42,856 bases of DNA from Hyphomicrobiales bacterium (GTDB lineage: Bacteria > Pseudomonadota > Alphaproteobacteria > Rhizobiales > Rhizobiaceae), in the NCBI GenBank assembly GCA_024225445.1, contig JAAEMP010000042.1, positions 1 through 42,856 of the forward strand, given 5' to 3'. Every line of letters begins with the position of its first letter. Within the stretch, counting starts at the first letter, position 1. The notes beneath the pieces were generated by a model that had not been told where the DNA came from, did no database searches, and worked only from the letters and a program-made list of their open reading frames with translations. Shown here piece by piece: positions 33,425-42,469 of the stretch. Position numbers and translations under genes: made by a program.

Positions 33425-34810
33425 ATGAGAATTGGAATATTACCACTGGGACGCCCCACATTTGACGTGGATTTTGCGCAACAGAAACTGGCCGCCATGC
33501 TGCAGGTACTGGATAACAGTGGGCACGATATTGTCGGTTCACGCTGCTTGTTATTTGATGTCGATGCAGCAGAAGAGGCGCTGGACAAGTTACAGCAGGC
33601 AGCAATTGACCGCTTGTTGCTATTGCAGGTCACCTTCACCGATGCCGATGTGGCGGTAAAGGCCGGCGCAGCCTTTGATGTGCCGTTGTCAATATGGGCG
33701 GTTCCCGAGCCGCGTCTTGGAGAGCGTTTGCGTCTTAATGCATTTTGTGGACTTAATCTCGCCAGTCATGCCCTCGGGTTAAACAGTCGAACATTTTCCT
33801 GGGCATATAAAGACCCCGAACTGGTTGCCACAGACGAAATTGATTTACTGTTGAAAGCAGACAGCGTTGCCAGCAGGCCTGTTGTCAAACCTTCAGCGGA
33901 ATTTGCCGACAAAAATGGTGCCGCTATTGCACAAAACGTGAAAGGCAAACGCATTGCACGTATAGGCAGGCACCCGGACGGTTTTCACACCTGTGCCTAT
34001 TCGGCCAGTCAACTGGAAGAGATTTCGGGTGTCCTGGTGGATGAGCTTGAACTTGGTCAGTTGTTTGATACAGCCCGGGCCATTTCAGGTGATGTGACGG
34101 CTGAAATAATGGACAATATCCGCTCGGTTGTCAGTGGACTGGAAAATGTCAATGCGCAAGAGCTTGATAAATCCCTGCGGCTAAAAGCGGCACTGGATAT
34201 CATTGGATCAGATAATTCCTATGATGCTTTTGCCATACGTTGCTGGCCGGAGACATTCACCGAATATGGCGGGGCTGTCTGTGCGCCGGTATCCATGCTC
34301 GGCGAGCAAAAAGTACCGTGTGCATGCGAAGCGGATGTTTATGGCGCATTGACTCAATTGATCTTACAGGAAACCGCTCAGGCCCCGGTATTTTTGACAG
34401 ATCTGGTGGATATTGATATTTCTGACAACTCAGGCGTTGTCTGGCACTGTGGCCAGGCGCCTGTTTCGATGCGCCAGCCAGAAGTGGCAGCAAGTGCGAC
34501 TATCCACACCAATCGCAAAATGCCCCTTCTTTATGAGTTTCCTTTGAAGGCCGGGCAGGTAACCCTTGTGCGGATATCTCAGGCATTTGGAGAAACGAAG
34601 ATGGTTCTTGCTGGCGCTGCGATGCTGGATCGGCCAATGGCTTTTACCGGCACATCCGGCGTTGTGCGTTTCGAGCGTGACGCCAATCTGGTGCTCGATG
34701 ATATAATTGCCTCAGGTGTCGAACACCATATGGCGCTCGCATACGGGGAGCACCGTCCGTTATTGCGTTCAGTCGCGGCAGCGATGAGTATTCCTGTTCT
34801 GGAGTTGTGA
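33425..34810 (+). CDS. L-fucose/L-arabinose isomerase-like protein
   Basis: A 461-aa protein of the FucI-like isomerase superfamily. The N-terminal half is Rossmann-like (MRIGILPLGRPTFDVDFAQQ; LLLLQVTFTDADVAV). The C-terminal half has the family blocks FAIRCWPETFTEYGG, VPCACEADVYGALTQLILQ and the end domain MPLLYEFPLKAG...KMVLAGAAMLD. FucI-like enzymes interconvert aldoses and ketoses with Mn2+; the acidic residues in CEADVYGA lie where metal ligands occur. It is shorter than FucI (about 590). It lies 6 bp after the aldolase and precedes an oxidoreductase by 1 bp. It probably supplies the ketose for the PfkB kinase. Related isomerases also act on sulfoquinovose in sulfoglycolysis. Confidence 0.82.
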   Translation: MRIGILPLGRPTFDVDFAQQKLAAMLQVLDNSGHDIVGSRCLLFDVDAAEEALDKLQQAAIDRLLLLQVTFTDADVAVKAGAAFDVPLSIWAVPEPRLGERLRLNAFCGLNLASHALGLNSRTFSWAYKDPELVATDEIDLLLKADSVASRPVVKPSAEFADKNGAAIAQNVKGKRIARIGRHPDGFHTCAYSASQLEEISGVLVDELELGQLFDTARAISGDVTAEIMDNIRSVVSGLENVNAQELDKSLRLKAALDIIGSDNSYDAFAIRCWPETFTEYGGAVCAPVSMLGEQKVPCACEADVYGALTQLILQETAQAPVFLTDLVDIDISDNSGVVWHCGQAPVSMRQPEVAASATIHTNRKMPLLYEFPLKAGQVTLVRISQAFGETKMVLAGAAMLDRPMAFTGTSGVVRFERDANLVLDDIIASGVEHHMALAYGEHRPLLRSVAAAMSIPVLEL

Positions 34811-34811
34811 T

Positions 34812-35906
34812 ATGATAGTTCGATATGGCCTGATTGGTTCGGGAATGATGGGGCAGGAGCACATTCGCAATATCAACCTGCTTCAGGGCGCACAAGTGTC
34901 GGCAATCTGTGATCCGGATCATTCGATGCGCGAACTTTCATCAAAAATCTGTGGCGGAACTGCGAAGCTGTATAGTGACTATCGCCAAATGCTGAGCGAT
35001 GATGTTTGTGATGTTTATCTGATCGCCTCGCCAAACGATACGCATCATAAAATATTGCTGGATGTTTTACCCTGCAACAAGCCGGTACTTTGCGAAAAAC
35101 CCCTGTGCACAACAACGAATCATTGCCGGGAAATTATCGCCAGGGCGAAGGGTAGAACTGCCCCTGTTTGGGTGGCGATGGAATATCGCTACATGCCGCC
35201 GGTTCAACGATTGCTTGACGAAGTGGCAAAGGGCAGGCCTGGCCCTGTTCAGATGATCAGTATCCGCGAACATCGCTTTCCTTTCCTGCCCAAAATCGGT
35301 GACTGGAACCGTTTCAACCAGCGAACGGGGGGAACGCTGACTGAGAAATGTTGCCATTTCTGGGATCTGATGCGATTTGCTCTGAAAAGCGATCCAGTAC
35401 GCGTTTATGCATCCGGAGCGATGAATGTAAATCACCTCGATGAACTTTATGATGGAAAGACACCTGACATTATCGACAATGCCTATGTCATTATCGACTT
35501 TGAAAATGGTGCCCGCGGCATGCTCGATCTTTGCATGTTCGGCGAAGGTTCCCGCTGGCAGGAAGTCATATCGGTTACCGGGTCCCAGGCGCGCATAGAT
35601 GCGTGCGTTCCCGGTCCAGCCCGTTTCAGCAAAGATGGCAGGGAACGCCATTCGCAACTTGTCATTGGCGAGCGACGGGCAAAAGAGGAAATCACGGAAG
35701 AGATACTGGTCGACAAGGCAATATTGCAGGCCGGTGACCATCATGGTTCCTCCTTCTATCAGCATCAGAAATTTGCCGAGATGGTTCAATCCGGCAAAGG
35801 CAAACCCGAAATTACGCTTGAGGATGGCCTTTGGGCGGTACGGGTTGGTGAAGCGGCGGAACGTTCCGCAAAAACCGGTCAGGCCATCACAATGGATCAG
35901 GTCTAA
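34812..35906 (+). CDS. Gfo/Idh/MocA-family oxidoreductase
   Basis: A 364-aa NAD(P)-dependent sugar oxidoreductase with the Rossmann motif GLIGSGMMGQEH (6-17), the catalytic EKP motif (E95-K96-P97) and the C-terminal beta-sheet domain containing GGTLTEKCCHFWDLMRF, in which the histidine is at the usual active-site position. It may oxidise or reduce the sugar substrate or a product of the aldolase. It is tightly packed, its start 1 bp after the isomerase stop and its stop overlapping the next start. Confidence 0.9.
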   Translation: MIVRYGLIGSGMMGQEHIRNINLLQGAQVSAICDPDHSMRELSSKICGGTAKLYSDYRQMLSDDVCDVYLIASPNDTHHKILLDVLPCNKPVLCEKPLCTTTNHCREIIARAKGRTAPVWVAMEYRYMPPVQRLLDEVAKGRPGPVQMISIREHRFPFLPKIGDWNRFNQRTGGTLTEKCCHFWDLMRFALKSDPVRVYASGAMNVNHLDELYDGKTPDIIDNAYVIIDFENGARGMLDLCMFGEGSRWQEVISVTGSQARIDACVPGPARFSKDGRERHSQLVIGERRAKEEITEEILVDKAILQAGDHHGSSFYQHQKFAEMVQSGKGKPEITLEDGLWAVRVGEAAERSAKTGQAITMDQV

Positions 35907-36859
35907 TGATACTCATTACCGAATTTATGGACGAACCGGCGGTTGATACACTTCGCGCAGCATTTGAAGTTATCTATGATCCCTCTCTTGCCGATACACA
36001 GGAAAAAATCCCCGCATTGTTGGAGAGTGCAAAAGCGCTCATAGTGCGAAATCGCACGCAGGTTACCGAAGATTTGCTGAAGGTTTCACCCCGCCTTACA
36101 TGCATTGGAAGACTTGGTGTCGGTCTCGACAACATCGATCAGAAAGCCTGTGCAAAAAGTGATGTAACGGTCTATCCGGCCAGCGGCGCAAATGATCTTA
36201 GTGTTGCAGAATATGTCATTACCTCCGCCATGATGCTGATGAGGAATGCTTACCAGTCCAAGCATCAAATGCTGGGCGGAGACTGGCCCAGAGCAGCCTG
36301 TGCAGGGCGGGAGATTTGTGGAAAAACACTGGGACTGGTCGGCTTCGGTGCGATTGCGCAGCGAACAGCAGGGCTGGCGAGGGCTGTCGGAATGCAGATC
36401 GCGGCCTTTGATCCATATTTACCGGCTGAACATTCCGCCTGGGAAGGTGTCAATAAACTGCAACTGGATCATTTGCTGGCGATTAGCGATGTGGTTAGCC
36501 TGCACACGCCGCTGACGCCCCAGACCAGACATCTCATTGACGCCGAGCACATTTCGATGATGAAGCCGGATGCAATTTTAATCAATGCAGCCCGCGGCGG
36601 CGTCGTTGATGAGGCGGCTCTTGCTGCTGCACTATCGACCGGGAGGCTTGGCGGCGCAGCACTCGATGTTTTCGAAACCGAGCCAATGACAAGGATTGCC
36701 GGAGCGCAGTTTAAAGGATTAGCCAACATCCTGGTGACCCCACATATTGCCGGTGTTACCGTTGAATCCAACCAGCGGGTAAGCGCCCTGATATCTGACA
36801 AGGTACTACAACATCTGAATTCGGTTGGCCGGATCACAGCCAATAAAAATGGAACATGA
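35906..36859 (+). CDS. D-isomer-specific 2-hydroxyacid dehydrogenase
   Basis: A 317-aa SerA/GyaR-like dehydrogenase. The NAD motif is GFGAIA (146-151); the active-site triad is R230 (NAARGGV), E259 (DVFETEP) and H280 (TPHIAG). It interconverts a 2-hydroxy acid and a 2-keto acid. Candidates in context are a 3-carbon acid from the aldolase product. Known (S)-sulfolactate dehydrogenases (SlcC) belong to this same family, which is compatible with a sulfonate idea but not proof. It lacks the ACT domain of biosynthetic SerA. It is the last gene of the operon. Confidence 0.9.
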   Translation: MILITEFMDEPAVDTLRAAFEVIYDPSLADTQEKIPALLESAKALIVRNRTQVTEDLLKVSPRLTCIGRLGVGLDNIDQKACAKSDVTVYPASGANDLSVAEYVITSAMMLMRNAYQSKHQMLGGDWPRAACAGREICGKTLGLVGFGAIAQRTAGLARAVGMQIAAFDPYLPAEHSAWEGVNKLQLDHLLAISDVVSLHTPLTPQTRHLIDAEHISMMKPDAILINAARGGVVDEAALAAALSTGRLGGAALDVFETEPMTRIAGAQFKGLANILVTPHIAGVTVESNQRVSALISDKVLQHLNSVGRITANKNGT

Positions 36860-36914
36860 ATAATACCAAAAACACCTGATGCGGTTGTACAGAAATCTCT
36901 GCGGACAAAATCGC

Positions 36915-37418
36915 CTATCCTGATATTGTCTTGTCAATAATTTCCTGAAGGAACTCAATTACCTGGGCTTTGATTTTTCCAGAGCGTTTTGACGGTCCAA
37001 ACAGCGGTGGGCGAAAGCCTACAGTTACATTTCCCGGGTTTGAATGCGTTTCATAAATGAAAAACACATAGGGGCAAATGGCAAGATTACGCGAATCCGC
37101 GCTAACCGCCATATGAGTTAGCTTGGCAGAACAAAACTGCAGGTATTTAGCGTGCAGATAAGGTGATTTCTGACCGTCAGAGGTAACACTGGAGGCCGCT
37201 TCGGATGTACGCAGCAACATATCGTCCACATTGCCGATAAAATCAATCACCAGTCCCTCGTTGATAATCACATCCTGCAATTCAGTGAATATCTCGTCGA
37301 AACTGGCAGTTGTTGTTTTATAATAGGGATAAGTCCCGGTCTCCTGGGCAGCACCGTAACTTGATGCTGTTATTGTGGCTGTAATTGTTAAAAGGATAAT
37401 TGCGATAAGTTTTTTCAT
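36915..37418 (-). CDS. Secreted DUF302-domain protein
   Basis: A 167-aa protein with a signal peptide (1-27, MKKLIAIILLTITATITASS) and a DUF302-like domain (about 60-150; VIDFIGNVDDMLLRT, then YLQFCSAKLTHMAVSADSRNLAICPYVFFIYE). The domain forms a small alpha/beta fold of unknown function. ATG 37418 is preferred because it opens the signal peptide and follows GGAAAC; the longer frame to 37613 adds an unlikely N-terminus. It is convergent with the dehydrogenase operon. Confidence 0.78.
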   Translation of the reverse strand: MKKLIAIILLTITATITASSYGAAQETGTYPYYKTTTASFDEIFTELQDVIINEGLVIDFIGNVDDMLLRTSEAASSVTSDGQKSPYLHAKYLQFCSAKLTHMAVSADSRNLAICPYVFFIYETHSNPGNVTVGFRPPLFGPSKRSGKIKAQVIEFLQEIIDKTISG

Positions 37419-37575
37419 GACCGTTTCCGTCTTTCTGTCTATCCGCAATCCATTACCCGGTATTTCCAAGAGTCTGTGAGATATGATGGTAGAGCGAATT
37501 TTTCTGTATATGCAACCATATAATTGTAGAAAAGATGGCGGCCGTTGGCTTTGATACAAGTCAAGAATTGCCCTG

Positions 37576-38016
37576 ATGAGCACCAATTTTCCAAGTTTCA
37601 CTTTCTTGGGCAAGCACTACACGTTTTATTATCGCTATCATTTGGGGTGGATAACAAAGTATCGTTACAAGGTTTTGCAAGGTGATATTCGACTGCGGAT
37701 TCGTGAGATCATCGGCAGGTTTGTAGTGAGAACCGGGTCGAGATCATCAAGGGTGTGCCGGCCAGCGATCACGTGCATATGTTCGTGTCGATCCCCTCTG
37801 TCAGTGAGTGACTTGATGCGCAAGATGAAGGGGCGCTCATCACACAAGGTGCAGCACAAATTCCCGCAGTTGAAGAAGCGCTACTGGGGTAGACATTTTT
37901 GGGGCAGGGGGTATTTTTCGACCAACAACGGTGCCATTACAGATGATATCGTAATTCAGTACCTGGAAAGCCACTCAGATAAATCCACCGACGCCAGTCG
38001 GCAGTGGTTTAACTAA
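37576..38016 (+). pseudogene. IS200/IS605-family TnpA transposase, frameshifted
   Basis: The frame begins in IS200 TnpA style (YYRYHLGWITKYRYKVLQGDIRLRIREII) and ends in TnpA style (LMRKMKGRSSHKVQ, KKRYWGRHFWGRGYFSTNNGAITDDIVIQYLESH, the latter with the catalytic tyrosine). The middle is garbled in this frame. The missing part, with the HUH motif HVHMFVSIP, lies in the next frame (about 37713-37810). A -1 and a +1 shift would restore the protein, so it is inactive as it stands. No neighbouring TnpB is seen. Confidence 0.8.
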
Positions 38017-38104
38017 GCTAGGCTAACCTGGTTCAGTATGCTGATTACTGTCGGCACCATGCAGTCGGGAGGCTGTGTCTTGCATTACACACGGGAGAAA
38101 TGAA

Positions 38105-38170
38105 ATGATAAACAAAACCCTTGATCACCAGGCCGCCTGTCACAAACTGGATACCATCGCCAATGGCTGA
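38105..38170 (+). CDS. 21-aa leader ORF overlapping the flavoprotein start
   Basis: The ORF starts MINKTLDHQAACHKLD and ends with its stop inside the next start region, so the last codons overlap ATG 38163. A strong CGGGAG ribosome-binding site precedes it, whereas the flavoprotein start has only a weak one. This suggests translational coupling by a leader peptide, or an N-terminal remnant of a lost gene. No family is recognised. Confidence 0.35.
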   Translation: MINKTLDHQAACHKLDTIANG

Positions 38171-39269
38171 TTATGATGTAGCAATTGTCGGCGGCGGTCT
38201 CCTGGGTTCCGCGTTTGGTTGGGGCATGGCACGAGCTGGTCAAAGCTGCGTGGTGTTTGATGAAGGCGACAATGCTATCCGCACCGCGCGTGGTAACTTC
38301 GGACTGGTGTGGGTGCAAGGCAAGGGTGCCGGCATGCCAGCCTATGCTGCATGGTCAATGAAATCCACTCAGCTCTGGTCTGGCTTTGCCGCTGAATTGC
38401 AGGATTCAACCGGCATGGATTTGCATTATGTCAAAGGCGGTTACGACATTGCCGCAGATGAAGAAGAATACCGGCAATCGATCTCCAGACTGCAGCAAAT
38501 TCAGGATGAAATGGGCAGTGGCGCTTATACCTATGAGATTCTGGATAATGCCCAACTGAAATCCGTCATGCCGTTGATCGGCGATATTCCCGGTGCAATT
38601 TATACGGAGCACGATGGTCACTGCAATCCGTTGACCCTGTTGCGTGCACTGCATCAGGACATGCAAAAAAGAGGTGCGCAATATCGGCCGAACTCTCCGG
38701 TCACCGAGGTAAGACAGCAGACGGGAGGGGGCTATGAACTTGTTGATCAAGCCGGACAAATCGTTGCCAGTGCAGCCAGGGTGGTTATCTCTGCCGGTCA
38801 CGGCTCCACCCGGCTAGCCGAGCCCCTGGGCATCGATCTGCCAATTTATGCGGATCAGGGACAGGTACTGGTAAGTGAAAAGGTTGCTCCGATCATGCAA
38901 TACCCCACCACCGGTGTGCGCCAAACCGATAATGGCAGTTTTCTGTTGGGTGTTTCCAGCAAGGATGTAGGCCTGGATACCCGTACCGACTTGACCACGT
39001 TGGCAGGAATCGCAAAACGCTGCATCAGGATATTTCCCTTCCTCGCCCGGTTGCGCCTGCAACGCGCCTGGGGAGCTTTGCGGGTAATGACGCCGGATGG
39101 CTGTCCGGTTTACCAGCAATCGGCTACTTATCCAGGTGTTTTCTCCTTTGCCTGTCATAGTGGGGTTACCCTGGCTGCCTGCCATGCGCTGGAAGTAACC
39201 AAATGGATCATGGATGGTGATATACCCGCCGCCTTTGAGGTTTTTCACCCGAGGCGTTTCCATGTTTAA
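38163..39269 (+). CDS. FAD-dependent oxidoreductase (DAAO/HcnC-like subunit)
   Basis: A 368-aa flavoprotein of the DAO family. The FAD motif is IVGGGLLGSA (residues 8-17), and a further block GHGSTRLAEPLGIDLPIYADQGQV and the C-terminal RAWGALRVMTPDGCPVYQQ are typical of the catalytic subunit of HcnABC, D-hydroxyproline or opine dehydrogenases. These enzymes oxidise an amino or imino acid and pass electrons to the [2Fe-2S] and NAD(P)-like subunits encoded next. ATG 38163 is supported by the FAD fold beginning directly after it. Confidence 0.88.
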   Translation: MADYDVAIVGGGLLGSAFGWGMARAGQSCVVFDEGDNAIRTARGNFGLVWVQGKGAGMPAYAAWSMKSTQLWSGFAAELQDSTGMDLHYVKGGYDIAADEEEYRQSISRLQQIQDEMGSGAYTYEILDNAQLKSVMPLIGDIPGAIYTEHDGHCNPLTLLRALHQDMQKRGAQYRPNSPVTEVRQQTGGGYELVDQAGQIVASAARVVISAGHGSTRLAEPLGIDLPIYADQGQVLVSEKVAPIMQYPTTGVRQTDNGSFLLGVSSKDVGLDTRTDLTTLAGIAKRCIRIFPFLARLRLQRAWGALRVMTPDGCPVYQQSATYPGVFSFACHSGVTLAACHALEVTKWIMDGDIPAAFEVFHPRRFHV

Positions 39270-39567
39270 GCGTATCGGCAAGAATGAGCAGCAGGTGACT
39301 TTTGAATTTTTACACCGAACGGTCATCGCCCGGGAAGGAGACACGATTGCTGCGGCCCTGTTGGCTGCAGGCATATTGGAATTTCGACAGGCACCAGAGG
39401 ATCAAAGTCGGCGCGGTCCCTATTGCATGATCGGTAATTGTTTCGAATGTCTCGTCCAGATTGAGGGCTTGGGTAGCCGCCAGGCCTGTCGCGAGCGGGT
39501 CAGAAATGGCATGCGTGTGAAGCCTCATCGAGGCAGGATCGAGCTGGAGGAACACGATGAAACCTGA
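39262..39567 (+). CDS. [2Fe-2S]-binding subunit (HcnA-like)
   Basis: A 101-aa small ferredoxin-like protein with cysteines C55, C60, C63 and C76 (CMIGNCFEC...C), the spacing of plant-type [2Fe-2S] domains. It overlaps the flavoprotein stop by 8 bp and the next start by 11 bp, so all three subunits are made in step. It would carry electrons between the two flavoproteins. Confidence 0.88.
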   Translation: MFKRIGKNEQQVTFEFLHRTVIAREGDTIAAALLAAGILEFRQAPEDQSRRGPYCMIGNCFECLVQIEGLGSRQACRERVRNGMRVKPHRGRIELEEHDET

Positions 39568-40954
39568 TGTCATTGTCATCGGCACTGGCCCCGGCGGTAT
39601 AGCTTCCGCGACCACTCTGGCTCAGGCAGGAGTAAATGTCCGGATTGTTGATGAACAACCCTATGCAGGTGGTCAGGTTTACCGGGCAAGTGAAAAGATC
39701 GCTGCCAGCCGGACCTCGCTGCGAGAGTGGCTGGGTTCTGATTATGCCCAGGGTCTTGACCTCATTCAGGCGGCGCGCCGGGAAGGCAATATCGATTGGT
39801 GTTTTGACACCAGCGTATGGGATATCTCGTGCCGGGAGGATGGTATCCAGCTTGGTCTGCTCAAAGATGAAAAAGCCAGCACTATCGATGCACCACACGT
39901 GGTACTGGCCACCGGAGCGATGGAACGCCCCACGCCGTTCAGCGGCTGGACTTTGCCGGGAGTAATGAGCATCGGTGCTGCACAAACCCTGTTTAAGGAT
40001 GCCGGCCTGATTCCCGATGATGATGTTGTGCTCGCTGGCAGCGGTCCCTTGTTATACCTTTTTGCCAATCAGCTTCTAAATGCCGGAACAAGACCCGGGT
40101 TGATTGTCGATACCGCGCCCAAATGGGTTTCTGCGCGTCATTTACTGCAACTTGCCAGCGCAGCCAGGCACAATTTGCCCGCGCTGTATAAAGGCCTGGC
40201 CTGGCGTCAGCGTATTAATCGCGCCGGTATTCCCCATGTTTACGGGGTTTGCGAATTACACGCTTGTGGCGCCGGGCGAGTGGAAAGTGTGAAATATCGC
40301 AATGGCGGCCGTATTCAGGAGGTTCCAGCTTCATTGTTGCTGGTACATGACGGCGTTATTCCCAATACCCACCTGAGCGTAGCCGCCAATTGTCATCATA
40401 TCTGGCAGGCCCGGCAGCGCTATTGGCAACCTCAGCTTGACGTGCACGGTCAAACCAGTCAGCCGGGTTTATGGGCAGTGGGTGACGGGGCAGGCATATT
40501 GGGTGCCGAGGCCGCGACATTAAAGGGGCGGATATTGGCAAGGCATCTGGCGGCAAAACTGGGCCTTATATCACCGAACGAAAGCCAGAAAACCAGTCAG
40601 AACGATCAGCGTATGCTGGCGAAACTTATTCCCTTGAGAAGGTTTTTGGATCAGCAATTCCCGCCCGCTGCGGCCTTCAGGGAGCCGGGCAATGATACTG
40701 TTGTTTGCCGCTGTGAAGCTGTCAAGGCACAGGAAATTCGCCAAATCGCTAAACTGGGATGTGTTGGCCCCAACCAGGCCCGCTCTTTTACCCGTGCCGG
40801 CATGGGCCCCTGCATGGGACGCCAATGCGGTAACAATGTTAGTCAGTTGCTGGCCGACGAGCTGGGCAAAAGTGTGCAGGAGGTGGGCTATTATTCCACG
40901 CGTCCCCCTATCAAGCCCGTAACACTGGGACAGCTGGCCAGCCTCGCCGATTAA
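39557..40954 (+). CDS. FAD/NAD(P)-binding oxidoreductase with BFD-like [2Fe-2S] tail (HcnB-like)
   Basis: A 465-aa protein with the FAD motif VIGTGPGGIASA (7-18), a second nucleotide motif LAGSGPLLYLFA (about 158-169) and a C-terminal BFD-like domain with four cysteines (VCRCEAV ... GPCMGRQCG). This is the beta-type subunit of HcnABC, opine oxidase and D-hydroxyproline dehydrogenase complexes. With the two upstream genes it forms a complete heterotrimer. The substrate is unknown; no transporter or racemase is adjacent. Confidence 0.88.
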   Translation: MKPDVIVIGTGPGGIASATTLAQAGVNVRIVDEQPYAGGQVYRASEKIAASRTSLREWLGSDYAQGLDLIQAARREGNIDWCFDTSVWDISCREDGIQLGLLKDEKASTIDAPHVVLATGAMERPTPFSGWTLPGVMSIGAAQTLFKDAGLIPDDDVVLAGSGPLLYLFANQLLNAGTRPGLIVDTAPKWVSARHLLQLASAARHNLPALYKGLAWRQRINRAGIPHVYGVCELHACGAGRVESVKYRNGGRIQEVPASLLLVHDGVIPNTHLSVAANCHHIWQARQRYWQPQLDVHGQTSQPGLWAVGDGAGILGAEAATLKGRILARHLAAKLGLISPNESQKTSQNDQRMLAKLIPLRRFLDQQFPPAAAFREPGNDTVVCRCEAVKAQEIRQIAKLGCVGPNQARSFTRAGMGPCMGRQCGNNVSQLLADELGKSVQEVGYYSTRPPIKPVTLGQLASLAD

Positions 40955-41077
40955 CGTGAATGAAAAGATGAGAGTTTAAAGATTTGTACTGTATTCCGGT
41001 TGGTAAAGATCGGATTGTCTGAAAAGTTCAGCAAGCCCGGAGCACCGGCGTCAATGCCAGGGTCAATGGCTCCAGTT

Positions 41078-42469
41078 TCATCCAATCAGTTTTTCGATTT
41101 CATTCACCTTTTGCGCCACCAGAGCGCTGTTGCCTCTGGCCTCGACATTCAGCCGCAGCAGCGCTTCCGTATTCGATGCACGCAGGTTGAAACGCCAGTC
41201 CCTGAAGGCAACGCTCAGTCCATCCACCTTTTCTACAACGGGGTTTTCGTTCTCCCCGCCTTTTTCATAGAAATTTTGCACCCGGGAAATTGCCTCTTCC
41301 GTCGATTGAACCTTGTAATTCAATTCACCGCTACAGGGGAAAGCCGCAATCTGTTTACCGACCATTTCTGACAGTGGCTTTTTATCGTTGCAGACGAGTT
41401 CGATGATCAGTAACCACGGTATCATCCCGCTGTCGCAATAGCCAAAATCACGGAAATAGTGATGGGCACTCATCTCGCCGCCATAGACAGCGTTTTCTTT
41501 CCGCATGCGCTGCTTGATGAAAATATGCCCGGTTTTTGAAAGAACCGGTATGCCGTCAGATTGTTTGACAATGTTGATGGTATTCCAGGTCAAACGCGGG
41601 TCGTAGATGATTTTTTCTCCCGGATACTTGCGCAAAAATGCCTCGGCCAGCAGACCAACAATATAATATCCTTCAATGAAGTTTCCTTCTTCATCAAAGA
41701 AAAAGCAGCGATCAAAATCTCCATCCCAGGCAAGGCCGATATCCGCCCGGTGTTTTGTGACTGCCTGTGCAGTGCTGTGCCGGTTTTCCGGTAAAAGCGG
41801 GTTGGGAATGCCGTTTGGAAAATTGCCGTCAGGCTGATGATGGATTTTGACAAATTCGATATCGGCGCCGCATTGGTCAAGGCGGGCTTCAATCGCATCA
41901 ATTACCCGGCCAGCAGCACCATTTCCGGCATTAACCACCAGCTTCAGCGGGGTTTCGCGGTGACCGGTGAGTGGGAATAGTCTGTCGGTATCTATATAAC
42001 TGACCAGATGATCAACATATTGGTCAAGCAGCGAAATTTGATCAAGGGCTCCCCTGGCGGCAACATCGTCAAATTTGCCCGACTGGGCCAGGATTTTGGT
42101 CGCCTCCAGCCGATCACCGATTGGCGTGGCGTCGCGTCCGATAAATTTCATGCCATTATAATCCATCGGATTATGGCTTGCGGTTATTTCAATGCCACCA
42201 TCCACATCAAGCTGCATGGCGGCAAAATATATTTCTTCCGTTCCCGACACGCCAAGGTCAATGACATCCGCACCGGCATCCATTATTCCCCTCGCCGTTG
42301 CCCTTTTAAGTGCGTCACTGGTCAATCGGACATCGCCGCCGATGACAATTCGCCTGGCGTTCAGTTGCTGGGCAAAAGCGCGCCCTATGCGATAGGCGAT
42401 ATCATCATTTATTTCTTCCCCCAGTTTGCCTCTTACATCATAGGCTTTGAAACAGGTTAATTCGTCCAT
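41078..42469 (-). CDS. Phosphomannomutase/phosphoglucomutase
   Basis: A 463-aa alpha-D-phosphohexomutase. The phosphoserine loop is TASHNP (S98), the metal loop is DGDFDRC (near residue 235), sugar binding occurs at [10 protein letters not shown] and the phosphate-binding end is [12 protein letters not shown]. It converts mannose-6-P to mannose-1-P (or the glucose equivalents) for surface polysaccharide and nucleotide-sugar synthesis; the sequence fits the CpsG/ManB branch. ATG 42469 is chosen over TTG 42478. It is transcribed leftward, convergent with the flavoprotein operon, and stands alone here. Confidence 0.92.
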   Translation of the reverse strand: MDELTCFKAYDVRGKLGEEINDDIAYRIGRAFAQQLNARRIVIGGDVRLTSDALKRATARGIMDAGADVIDLGVSGTEEIYFAAMQLDVDGGIEITASHNPMDYNGMKFIGRDATPIGDRLEATKILAQSGKFDDVAARGALDQISLLDQYVDHLVSYIDTDRLFPLTGHRETPLKLVVNAGNGAAGRVIDAIEARLDQCGADIEFVKIHHQPDGNFPNGIPNPLLPENRHSTAQAVTKHRADIGLAWDGDFDRCFFFDEEGNFIEGYYIVGLLAEAFLRKYPGEKIIYDPRLTWNTINIVKQSDGIPVLSKTGHIFIKQRMRKENAVYGGEMSAHHYFRDFGYCDSGMIPWLLIIELVCNDKKPLSEMVGKQIAAFPCSGELNYKVQSTEEAISRVQNFYEKGGENENPVVEKVDGLSVAFRDWRFNLRASNTEALLRLNVEARGNSALVAQKVNEIEKLIG

